From: an uncultured Sphingomonas sp.
Lineage (GTDB): Bacteria > Pseudomonadota > Alphaproteobacteria > Sphingomonadales > Sphingomonadaceae
Assembly: GCA_913776045.1 (NCBI GenBank)
Contig: CAJYOI010000005.1
Coordinates: 1 to 64,000, forward strand
Direction of reading: 5' to 3'
DNA: 64,000 bases
The translations under genes and the position numbers were made by a program. Of this stretch, positions 16,656-23,844 are shown piece after piece. Position 1 is the first letter of the stretch, and each line of letters opens with the position of its first letter. Below the pieces are notes generated by a model, which was given only the letters and a program-made list of their open reading frames with translations, had not been told where the DNA came from and searched no databases.

Positions 16656-17951
16656 ATGAATTCAGGATTTTCCTCGCAAAGCCCGATCGGCGACCGTCCA
16701 CGTCCGGACGCACTGTCCAGGAATGGACAGTCGCAGGCCCCGTCAAGCGGGCTATCGACCCTGCTGGTCGACGACAATATCCGCGTCGCCGAATCGCTGG
16801 GTATCGCGCTCGAACTGGCCGGCCATCGCTACGACATCGCAGCAGGACCCGAAGAAGCGTTCTCGCGTCTGGCCGCACGGCGTTACGACGCGATCCTGCT
16901 CGACATGAACTATACGCCCGGCCGAACGAGCGGCGACGAAGGGCTGACGGTGCTGGCGCGCATCCTGGCCGAAGACCCGGCCGCCTGCGTCATCGTCATA
17001 ACCGCGCACAGCGGCATCCGCATCGCGGTGTCGGCGATGCAGGCGGGCGCGCGTGATTTCGTGATGAAGCCATGGCGCAATGCCGAGCTGGTCGAGAAGA
17101 TCGAGGCAGCCGTGGCGCAGGGGCCGACCGTCGCCGCCACTCCTACCCCGCCAGCCGCTGCCGAACCGGCCCGCCTGCTCGGCGACAGCGCCGCGATCGC
17201 GCGGGTGCGCGACCTGATCGCGCGGGTCGGCCCGACCGCCGCCGGCGTGCTGGTGACCGGGCCGTCAGGATCGGGACGCAGTCTGGTCGCCGCCGCCCTC
17301 CATGCCGCCTCACCGCATGCGGCCGGGCCGATCGTGCGGATCGACCTGCGCGATGCCGCTGCCTGGGATCGGATGACGGGAGCGACCGGCACACTGCTGC
17401 TGCGCCACCCCGACCGGATCGACGCGGTCGCGCAGGAAAGGTTGCTCGACCGACTGCCGGCCGGCGCCCGGACGATCGCCATCGCCGACACGCCCGCCGC
17501 AATCACGCCGGCGCTCGCCCGGCGGATCGCAGCGATCGCGATTCCGGTGCCGCCGCTGCACGAACGCGGCGGCGATGCGCTGCTGCTCGCCCGCCACTTC
17601 GCGCGGCTGGCGGCGGATCGTTTTGGACTGGCGCCACCGCGCTTCACCGCGGATTCCGAAGCGGTGATCGCCGAGACGAACTGGGCCGACGATGCACGCG
17701 GACTGGCCGCCGCAGTGGAGCGCGCGGTGCTGCTCGGCGACGGGATCATCGACGCGCCACTCCTCGCCCCCACGGCGACCGTAGCGACGCCGGAGCTTCC
17801 GCAGGGTACGCGATACGATCTCGATTCGGTCGAGCGCGCGATGATCGAGGCGGCGTTGCGCGAGCATCACCACAATGTCAGCCACGCCGCGACCGCGCTG
17901 GGGCTGAGTCGGGGTGCGCTCTATCGTCGGATGGCGCGCTATGGGCTGTAA
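16656..17951 (+). CDS. NtrC-like response regulator with degenerate AAA+ domain
   Basis: A 431-residue protein: receiver domain (about residues 34-155; acidic pair Asp39-Asp40, phosphoacceptor Asp83, lysine in MKPW), AAA+ domain (about 167-340) and Fis-type helix-turn-helix (RYDLDSVERAM... then NVSHAATALGLSRGALYRRMARYGL). The AAA+ part is degraded: Walker A reads GPSGSGRS with arginine in place of the catalytic lysine, the GAFTGA sigma-54 contact loop is missing, and Walker B reads GTLLLRHPD without the acidic pair. It should therefore not drive sigma-54 promoters and probably acts as a simple DNA-binding regulator. It pairs with the kinase after it and probably controls the divergent efflux operon. 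Confidence 0.88.
   Translation: MNSGFSSQSPIGDRPRPDALSRNGQSQAPSSGLSTLLVDDNIRVAESLGIALELAGHRYDIAAGPEEAFSRLAARRYDAILLDMNYTPGRTSGDEGLTVLARILAEDPAACVIVITAHSGIRIAVSAMQAGARDFVMKPWRNAELVEKIEAAVAQGPTVAATPTPPAAAEPARLLGDSAAIARVRDLIARVGPTAAGVLVTGPSGSGRSLVAAALHAASPHAAGPIVRIDLRDAAAWDRMTGATGTLLLRHPDRIDAVAQERLLDRLPAGARTIAIADTPAAITPALARRIAAIAIPVPPLHERGGDALLLARHFARLAADRFGLAPPRFTADSEAVIAETNWADDARGLAAAVERAVLLGDGIIDAPLLAPTATVATPELPQGTRYDLDSVERAMIEAALREHHHNVSHAATALGLSRGALYRRMARYGL
16696..16731. promoter_or_regulatory. Tandem GTCC-N6-GGAC dyads, probable operator
   Basis: Two inverted repeats of the same form lie 19 bases apart, centre to centre: GTCC-ACGTCC-GGAC (16696-16709) and a longer one, ACTGTCC-AGGAAT-GGACAGT (16712-16731), whose 7-bp arms match perfectly. 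Both sit within the first 26 codons of the response regulator, ahead of its receiver domain, and 83-118 bases upstream of the divergent adaptor start. Dyads like this are what a Fis-type HTH dimer would bind, so control of the efflux operon and autoregulation are inferred. Confidence 0.5.
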
Positions 17952-17978
17952 GCCAACGCACGAACGAGGGGATGGGTG

Positions 17979-19151
17979 ATGGGTCAGATGCACCCGCACC
18001 AGGCATTCGGTCAGGCGCTGACCGGCGTCGTCCTGACGGCGGCAGGCGCCGCGATGGTCCTGGCGTGGCACGCGGGACTGTGGGGGACGCTGGCGGGAGC
18101 CGTGCTGGCGACGGGCTGGCTGATCGGATTGGGCTGTTGGACGACGCTCCGGGCACCTCTGGCCGACGATCCCGCTCCTACCCCCGATCGCTTGCCCGAT
18201 GGTGCGCTGCTGCACGCCTTGCTCGATCAGGTCCCGGTGCCGCTCGTCCGCCGCGACGTCGGCGGCGCGCGAGCACTCAACCGGTCGGCGCGCGCGCTGT
18301 TCGCGACCGACGACCGCATCCTGCCGGTGCCCGAGGCGCTGACGAGCGACACGGCGCGCCACCTGCGCCACGAAGGGCGTCGTTTCCGCATCGATCGCGT
18401 CGACAGCGTCCGCGGCCCCGCGCTGGCGGTGCTGATCAACGTCGATGCCGAGGAGCGCGCCGCGGAAGCGCGGGCGGACGACGAGATGATCGATATCCTG
18501 GGCCACGAATTGCTGAACGGCCTGTCGCCGGTCGTGTCGCTCGCCGACAGTGCCGTCGTGGCGGCCGAGCGCGCGGACCCGAAACTATCGGCGATCCTCG
18601 CCACGCTCGCCCGGCGGATCGAAGGGCTGGAACGTTTCACTCAGGCCTATCGCATGCTTGCGCGCCTGCCCGAGCCAGTCCCGGCGCCGGTCGCGCTTGC
18701 CGAGTTGCTGGAGGATATCGCCCGGCTGTTCAGGCATCGCTTCCGCGACGCAGTGACGCTGGAAACACAGCTGTCAGGCGGCCCGGGTGCGGCGATCGAT
18801 CGCGATCAGATGACGCAGGCGATCTGGGCCTTGCTGCAGAATGCCGGGGAGGCGGCACTGGCCGGCGCGGGGCCGGCAACGGTCACGCTGACGCTGGTCG
18901 CCGACGAAGCGGAGCTGCTTATCGATGTCCGCGACACGGGGGCAGGGGTGGCAGCGCCGGAGCGCGCGCGAATCTTCCGACCGTTCCATACGACCAAGCC
19001 GGAGGGGTCAGGCATCGGCCTGACGCTTGCCCGCCGCATCGCCCGCGCGCATGGCGGCGACCTGGTCTTGCTGCCGGAAGTGCCGACGGCCTTCCGCCTG
19101 ACGGTTCCCGGGTCGCGGGCCGCCGGAGGCGATCAGTTGGCGATGTCGTAG
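17979..19151 (+). CDS. Sensor histidine kinase of the efflux module
   Basis: A 390-residue kinase with two N-terminal transmembrane helices (about residues 12-32 and 36-54), a short PAS-like region (about 75-150), an H-box (DILGHELLNGLSPV, phosphoacceptor histidine near residue 167), an N-box (IWALLQNAGEAA) and G-boxes (DVRDTGAGV and SGIGLTLARRIARAHGG). There is almost no periplasmic loop, so the signal is probably membrane-internal or cytoplasmic. ATG 17979 is chosen, with GAGGGG upstream; a GTG lies one codon earlier. It follows its cognate regulator by 27 bases. Its 3' end overlaps the last gene of the convergent chemotaxis operon by 19 bases. Confidence 0.88.
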   Translation: MGQMHPHQAFGQALTGVVLTAAGAAMVLAWHAGLWGTLAGAVLATGWLIGLGCWTTLRAPLADDPAPTPDRLPDGALLHALLDQVPVPLVRRDVGGARALNRSARALFATDDRILPVPEALTSDTARHLRHEGRRFRIDRVDSVRGPALAVLINVDAEERAAEARADDEMIDILGHELLNGLSPVVSLADSAVVAAERADPKLSAILATLARRIEGLERFTQAYRMLARLPEPVPAPVALAELLEDIARLFRHRFRDAVTLETQLSGGPGAAIDRDQMTQAIWALLQNAGEAALAGAGPATVTLTLVADEAELLIDVRDTGAGVAAPERARIFRPFHTTKPEGSGIGLTLARRIARAHGGDLVLLPEVPTAFRLTVPGSRAAGGDQLAMS

Positions 19152-19459
19152 GTCGCCGTCGCGGGATAGACTCCTTCGACCATGCCGCGCTGGATGCGCC
19201 GGGCCATGCTCTCCAGCGTGATGTCACCGAGTGCCGCCTGCGGATCATCGAGGCGGCGCAGCACGCCGGCGATGGCCAGCTGAGCCTGCGTCAGCTGGTC
19301 GATCTTCTGCAGGCTGGTCATGTGCCGGCGCAGCGTCGCTTCGTCGGCGCCCAGATCATAGGCGAGATCGGCGAGCACCTTGGAGGCGAGCACGAGTTCC
19401 TCGGCCAAGGCCTCGGGCAACGACAGGCCGCGGTCGTCGGAAACCGCGCGCGCCATCAT
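19133..19459 (-). CDS. Unknown small protein at the end of the chemotaxis operon
   Basis: I do not recognise this 108-residue protein. It is mostly helical by eye, with an acidic, Leu/Ala-rich N-terminal half (LSLPEALAEELVLASKVLADLAYDLGAD broken into two helices) and a middle segment LQKIDQLTQAQLAIAGVLR; no signal peptide, cysteine pair or enzyme motif is visible. ATG 19459 overlaps the stop of the upstream cheB-like gene as ATGA, which implies translational coupling and so a function tied to chemotaxis; a GTG three codons earlier is possible. The all-helical make-up would fit a four-helix adaptor, but that is a guess. Confidence 0.7.
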   Translation of the reverse strand: MMARAVSDDRGLSLPEALAEELVLASKVLADLAYDLGADEATLRRHMTSLQKIDQLTQAQLAIAGVLRRLDDPQAALGDITLESMARRIQRGMVEGVYPATATYDIAN

Positions 19460-20463
19460 TTCGAACACATCTTCAGGATCGACGCCGGCAGCGCGCCCGG
19501 GGGTACCGGCTGCGACGTGATGTTGCGCGACAAGGTATAGGCGCCGGCACCGGCCGCCGCGTCGGGCGTGAAGGCATAGCTGCCGGCACCGTTCAGCGCC
19601 TTCAGCCCCCCGCCACCATCTTCGTTGCCGTCCATCAGCAGCACGCCGACCGCGTTATTGCCCGCCGCCTTGGCCGCGGCGGCGAACAGCAGCGAGATCG
19701 ACGGCCGCTCGCCCGCCACGGGCTCGCGCGCCAGGAAGCGGATGTGGCCGTCGGGCCAGGCGTCGACCACCATGTGATGCTCGCCCGCCGGCGCGAAATA
19801 AACATGGCCCTGCTCGATCTTCATGCCGTCCGCCGCAACGACGACCTTGGGCGCGACCTGTTCGTTCAGCTTGGCGACCATGCCGTCGACCAGCCCTTCG
19901 CCCAGATGCTGGACGACCAGCGTCGGCGGGCAGTTTGCGGGGAAGCCACCCAAGATCTCGAAGAACTTGGTCGTGCTTGACGCGTCGCCGCCCAGAACGA
20001 CCAGGCGCCCGTTCCAGTTGATCGGCGGCGTGGCCTTCACGACCGGAGCCCTACCCTTCAGCTCGACGTTCTTCGCCGCCTTGATCCGCTTGCCGAGCTT
20101 CACGATGATCGATTCGAGTTCCTTTGGCGCCGCCACCTTGGGCTTGGGGAAACAATCGATCGCACCCAGCCGCAGCGCCTCTATCGAATCCGCCGCGCCA
20201 TCGGTCGTGCGGGTCGAGAACATGATGACCGGCATCGGCTTGGTTTCCATGATCTCGGCCAGATATTCCAGGCCGCTCATGCCCGGCATCTCGACGTCGA
20301 GCGTCATGACATCCGGACGGCATTCGGCAACCATCTCACGCGCTTCCGCGGCTCCATCGGCGAGGCCGACGATGGTGACGTTCGGAATTTTCTCCAGCGC
20401 GCCGGAGATGAGCGCCCGCATGGTGAGCGAGTCATCGACCACGAGAACCTTGGTGGCAGCCAT
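19456..20463 (-). CDS. Divergent CheB-like methylesterase/response regulator
   Basis: A 335-residue protein: receiver domain (residues ~4-120; VVDDSLTMR, phospho-Asp in [14 protein letters not shown], lysine in FPKPK) and a CheB esterase domain (about 150-335). The esterase part is unusual. The nucleophile loop, normally GASTGG, reads GGDASSTTKFF, keeping a serine but losing the double glycine; the histidine in VVQHLGEG and the aspartate in MDGNEDGGGG are retained. It may be a weak or altered esterase, or a regulator only. The regular cheB lies at 21917 in the same operon. It is 47 bases downstream of cheW. Confidence 0.85.
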   Translation of the reverse strand: MAATKVLVVDDSLTMRALISGALEKIPNVTIVGLADGAAEAREMVAECRPDVMTLDVEMPGMSGLEYLAEIMETKPMPVIMFSTRTTDGAADSIEALRLGAIDCFPKPKVAAPKELESIIVKLGKRIKAAKNVELKGRAPVVKATPPINWNGRLVVLGGDASSTTKFFEILGGFPANCPPTLVVQHLGEGLVDGMVAKLNEQVAPKVVVAADGMKIEQGHVYFAPAGEHHMVVDAWPDGHIRFLAREPVAGERPSISLLFAAAAKAAGNNAVGVLLMDGNEDGGGGLKALNGAGSYAFTPDAAAGAGAYTLSRNITSQPVPPGALPASILKMCSK

Positions 20464-20510
20464 CGCAATATGCTTTCAGTCTTGGGAAACGGTTGGACTT
20501 CGCGGCCGGG

Positions 20511-20951
20511 TCAGGCGGCCTCGGCCAGGTTCGGCTCGTCGATCAGCCGGTCGAGCGCCAGCACCAGGATCATGCGGTCGTCGATCGTCGCGACGCCGTC
20601 CAGAAAGCGTGCGGATTCGGCATCGCCCGTGTCGGGCAGCGGCTGCATCTGCTCGGCTGGCACCGACACGATGTCGTTTACCGCATCGACGATGATGCCC
20701 TGCAGCTGTTCGCCGATGCGCACGACGACGATGACGTGACGCGCGGTCGGTTCGGTCGTGCCCCAGCCCAGGCGCGCGCGCAGGTCGAGCACCGGCAGCA
20801 CGACGCCGCGCAGGTTGACCACGCCGCGGACATAGGAGGGCACGTTCGGCAGCGGCGTCGCCGGCGACCATGCGCGAATCTCGCGGATCGCCATGATATC
20901 GACGCCGAGAGCCTGGTCGCCGAGTTCGAAGGTGATGAGTTGGCGGGACAT
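20511..20951 (-). CDS. cheW: Chemotaxis coupling protein CheW
   Basis: A 146-residue CheW, the scaffold that links CheA to methyl-accepting receptors. It starts SRQLITFELGDQALGVDIMAIREI and carries the conserved VRGVVNLRGVVLPVLDLR motif (about residues 44-61), which contacts receptor tips; IIVDAVNDIVSV follows. The length is normal. It lies 23 bases downstream of cheY in the minus-strand operon. Confidence 0.95.
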   Translation of the reverse strand: MSRQLITFELGDQALGVDIMAIREIRAWSPATPLPNVPSYVRGVVNLRGVVLPVLDLRARLGWGTTEPTARHVIVVVRIGEQLQGIIVDAVNDIVSVPAEQMQPLPDTGDAESARFLDGVATIDDRMILVLALDRLIDEPNLAEAA

Positions 20952-20974
20952 GACAGGGGCCTCCTACGCAGCAA

Positions 20975-21343
20975 TCAGTGCAGCACGCGGCGGATCGCCG
21001 CGGCCAGCTTTTCGGGATGGAACGGTTTGACGATCCAGCCAGTCGCCCCGGCATCGCGCGCGCGCTGCTTCTTCTCGTCGGAGCTTTCGGTCGTCAGCAC
21101 CAGGATCGGCAGGCCGCGCCGCCCCTGCCCGCGCACTTCCGAAATCAGGCCGAAGCCATCCATTCGCGGCATGTTGATGTCGGTAATCAGCAGGTCGGGC
21201 TCGACATGTGCCTGGTCCAAGGTTTCGAGTGCGTGGACGCCGTCCTCGGCCTCGATCACGTCATAGCCCAGGTCGGTCAGCGCGACACGCAGCAGCATCC
21301 GCATGCTGGGCGAATCGTCGACGGTCATGATCGTCTTGGTCAC
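20975..21343 (-). CDS. cheY: Chemotaxis response regulator CheY
   Basis: A 122-residue stand-alone receiver. The acidic pair is in TVDDSPSMR, the phospho-Asp in LITDINMPRMDGFG (about residue 53), the Thr/Ser switch in LVLTTES and the lysine in IVKPFHPEKL; the phenylalanine after KP is usual in CheY. Phospho-CheY would bind the flagellar switch, whose genes are not in this window. It sits between cheD and cheW, 31 bases from cheD. Confidence 0.93.
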   Translation of the reverse strand: MTKTIMTVDDSPSMRMLLRVALTDLGYDVIEAEDGVHALETLDQAHVEPDLLITDINMPRMDGFGLISEVRGQGRRGLPILVLTTESSDEKKQRARDAGATGWIVKPFHPEKLAAAIRRVLH

Positions 21344-21374
21344 GTCTTCGGTCCTTCGCGGTAGAATCTAGTTA

Positions 21375-21920
21375 TCAGAAGAATTCGACATCGCCCGTCG
21401 TCGCCGGCTGGATAACCGGACGCGGCGCGCTCTGCTGGCGGATGGCCTCGGTGACGGAGCGGCAGCGCGCCAGACCCGCGGCCGGGCGAAACTCGACCCG
21501 CCGCGCGCTCGATCCGCCGACATCCTCGCCCACCAGGGCAATGCGTTCGTTGCGCAAGAAACTGCGCGCAAATTCGATATTGGTGCCTCCGATATCGCGA
21601 AATCCCTGACGCATCGTTGCGCCGCCGAAAATTCGCGCCTTCAACCGGTGCCGCGCCGCGCCCATCGACAGCATCGCGTTGATCAGCACTTCCATCGCAT
21701 AGACGCCGTAGCGCTGCATCGATGCCGGGTCGGACGCGGTCCCATCGGCCAGCAGATAGTGATTGATACCGCCGACATGCGCGACCGGATCGTAGAAACA
21801 CGCCGCCACGCAGCTGCCGAGCACCGTCGTCAGCACGAGATCGGTTTCGTTCGAGACGCGCGTTTCGCCCTGCGCCACAGTGGCGCGACGAAAGCCGTCG
21901 CGGGCGGCGAGCGCGCTCAT
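21375..21920 (-). CDS. cheD: Chemoreceptor glutamine deamidase CheD
   Basis: A 181-residue CheD. The catalytic cysteine lies in [17 protein letters not shown] and the histidine in [17 protein letters not shown] and the later conserved [11 protein letters not shown] segment complete the family pattern. CheD deamidates receptor glutamines to allow methylation. The ATG at 21920 overlaps the stop of the upstream cheB (21917), so they are translationally coupled. A longer frame running to 22676 is a shadow inside cheB. Confidence 0.93.
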   Translation of the reverse strand: MSALAARDGFRRATVAQGETRVSNETDLVLTTVLGSCVAACFYDPVAHVGGINHYLLADGTASDPASMQRYGVYAMEVLINAMLSMGAARHRLKARIFGGATMRQGFRDIGGTNIEFARSFLRNERIALVGEDVGGSSARRVEFRPAAGLARCRSVTEAIRQQSAPRPVIQPATTGDVEFF

Positions 21921-22981
21921 GCCGCACATTCCGTCAGGATGCGCGGCGCGATGCGGCGCAGCGGATGCTGTTCTACGACCGCGCCGATGTCGAAGGCGAC
22001 GGCGGGCATGCCATAGACGACGCTGGTCGCCTTGTCCTGGCCGATGGTCATCGCGCCGGCGGTGCGCATCGCCTTCAACCCTTCGGCCCCGTCGCCGCCC
22101 ATCCCGGTCAGGATCACGCCGACCGCGTCGCGACCGGCAACCTTCGCAACCGAATGGAACAGCTTGTCGACCGACGGGCGGTGGCCGTTGACCTTGTCGC
22201 CCTCGACCAGGCGGCAGTAACGCCGCGCGCCGTCGCCGGCGATTTCCAGATGCCGCTCGCCGCCAGGCGCCAGATAGACACGTCCCACTTCGAGCGGCGC
22301 GCCAGGACGCGCTTCCGACACGGTCGGCTTGCACAGTCGGTCGAGCCGGGCGGCAAAGCTCGGCGTGAAGCTGGCCGGCATATGCTGGGTAATGACGGTC
22401 GGCGGGCAATTGGCCGGAAATTCCGAGAGCAGCGCGATCAGCGTTTCGACCCCACCGGTCGACGCGCCGATCGCGATCATGCTGTTGGCGCGTGGCGTGA
22501 ACAGCTTGCCGGCGACCGGCGCAATGGGAGCGGGCGCAGCCACCGGGCTCGGGGCCGGGGCCATGTCGCGCGGCCGGGCGACCTGAGCGCGCGCGGCGGC
22601 GCGGACCAGATCCGAAAGGTTCGGCTCGCCATAGCCGCCCGAGGGGCCGAGCTGCAGCCGCGCCTTGTCGTAACAATCGAACGCCCCCAGTTCCAGCGCC
22701 GCCAGGCTCACGTCCGCGCCGGCCGACGTCAGCGTCGATAGCATCACGACCGGGGTCGGACGCAGGCGCATCAGCCGTTCGAGAAACTCCAGGCCGTTCA
22801 TCCCCGGCATTTCGACGTCCAGCGTGACGACGTCGGGGTTCAGCGCTTTGATCTGCGCGCGCGCCTCGTTCGCGTCATGCGCGACGCCCACCACCTCGAT
22901 CTCGGGATCGGCGGCGAGCTTGCGCCCGATCAGGGCGTGCATCGTCGGTGAGTCGTCGACGATCAGCGTGCGGACGGTCAT
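21917..22981 (-). CDS. cheB: Protein-glutamate methylesterase CheB
   Basis: A 354-residue two-domain CheB: receiver (phospho-Asp in [14 protein letters not shown]) and methylesterase with an intact triad: serine in [11 protein letters not shown], histidine in [10 protein letters not shown] and aspartate in [12 protein letters not shown]. The linker (about residues 130-165) is Ala/Pro-rich. It removes methyl groups from receptors for adaptation. ATG 22981 overlaps the cheR stop as ATGA; an in-frame start 12 codons earlier would lie inside cheR and is not preferred. Confidence 0.96.
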   Translation of the reverse strand: MTVRTLIVDDSPTMHALIGRKLAADPEIEVVGVAHDANEARAQIKALNPDVVTLDVEMPGMNGLEFLERLMRLRPTPVVMLSTLTSAGADVSLAALELGAFDCYDKARLQLGPSGGYGEPNLSDLVRAAARAQVARPRDMAPAPSPVAAPAPIAPVAGKLFTPRANSMIAIGASTGGVETLIALLSEFPANCPPTVITQHMPASFTPSFAARLDRLCKPTVSEARPGAPLEVGRVYLAPGGERHLEIAGDGARRYCRLVEGDKVNGHRPSVDKLFHSVAKVAGRDAVGVILTGMGGDGAEGLKAMRTAGAMTIGQDKATSVVYGMPAVAFDIGAVVEQHPLRRIAPRILTECAA

Positions 22982-23844
22982 GCCGACACCTTCAGATACG
23001 CGGTGCGCCCGACGCACTTGAACCGCTGCTCGACCCGGCCGAGCAGCCGTTCGGAATGACCGATGTACAGCATCCCGCCGACCTCGAGCTGGTCGGCGAG
23101 CCGCGCCTGGAGGCGGGCCTTCGTCGGTTCGTCGAAATAGATCATGACGTTGCGGCAGAAGATTGCGTCGAACTTGCCGCGCATCGGCCAGTCGCCCAGC
23201 AGGTTGAGCGCACGGAAGCTGATCGCGTCGCGCAGCAACGGGTCGATCGCCTGGACATCACCATTACCGGTCACCCATGTCCGGCGCAGATCGTCGGGAA
23301 TTGTGCGCAGCGTAGGCGCAGCATAACGCCCCGTCCGCGCGGTGGCGATGACGCTGGGCGACACATCGGTCGCCAGCATCCGGATGTCGCGCTTCAGCAT
23401 CCGTTGCGCGCCGGCCCGGTCGGTGCCGAACATCGCCATCAGCCAGGTGTAAGGCTCCTCGCCGCTAGAACACGCCGCCGACCACAGTCGTACACGGCCG
23501 CCGCTGGTCAGTCGCGTGGACAGGTTGGGCCACATCCGCTCGACGAAGTCGTCGAAATGGTGGCTTTCGCGGAAGAAGCTGGTGTGGTTGGTCGTCAGAG
23601 CGTCGATCATCCGCGCCTTTTCCGCCGCGTCGCGGCCGACCAGTGCGACATAATCGCCGACGCTCCTCAATCCGCACGCGCGCACCCGCGGCGCCAGCCG
23701 GCCATAGACCAGCTGCGCCTTGCCCTCAGGCAGCAGGATGCCGACTTCGCCGTAGACGATCTCCGCGACCGCACGATGATCCGCCGCTTCATAGGCGAAT
23801 TCGCGCTGGCGCTCGGCGCCGGACAGGGCAGCGGCTGCGCTCAC
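22978..23844 (-). CDS. cheR: Chemotaxis methyltransferase CheR
   Basis: A 288-residue S-adenosylmethionine-dependent receptor methyltransferase. The N-terminal helical domain has [14 protein letters not shown]; the SAM-binding part has [15 protein letters not shown] and the conserved [14 protein letters not shown] motif, with GHSERL near the end. It probably docks on the C-terminal WxxF pentapeptides of the two receptors encoded just upstream. Its ATG at 23844 overlaps the cheA stop. Confidence 0.95.
   Translation of the reverse strand: MSAAAALSGAERQREFAYEAADHRAVAEIVYGEVGILLPEGKAQLVYGRLAPRVRACGLRSVGDYVALVGRDAAEKARMIDALTTNHTSFFRESHHFDDFVERMWPNLSTRLTSGGRVRLWSAACSSGEEPYTWLMAMFGTDRAGAQRMLKRDIRMLATDVSPSVIATARTGRYAAPTLRTIPDDLRRTWVTGNGDVQAIDPLLRDAISFRALNLLGDWPMRGKFDAIFCRNVMIYFDEPTKARLQARLADQLEVGGMLYIGHSERLLGRVEQRFKCVGRTAYLKVSA

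Noticed and set aside
16614..16700. Sigma-54 promoter between the divergent efflux genes
   Set aside because: No GG-N10-GC pair of the -24/-12 type was found on either strand, in keeping with the degenerate activator.
17072..19540. Plus-strand frame of 822 codons across the response regulator and kinase
   Set aside because: Shadow frame of two well-supported genes; composition is Arg/Ala/Gly-rich with no motif.
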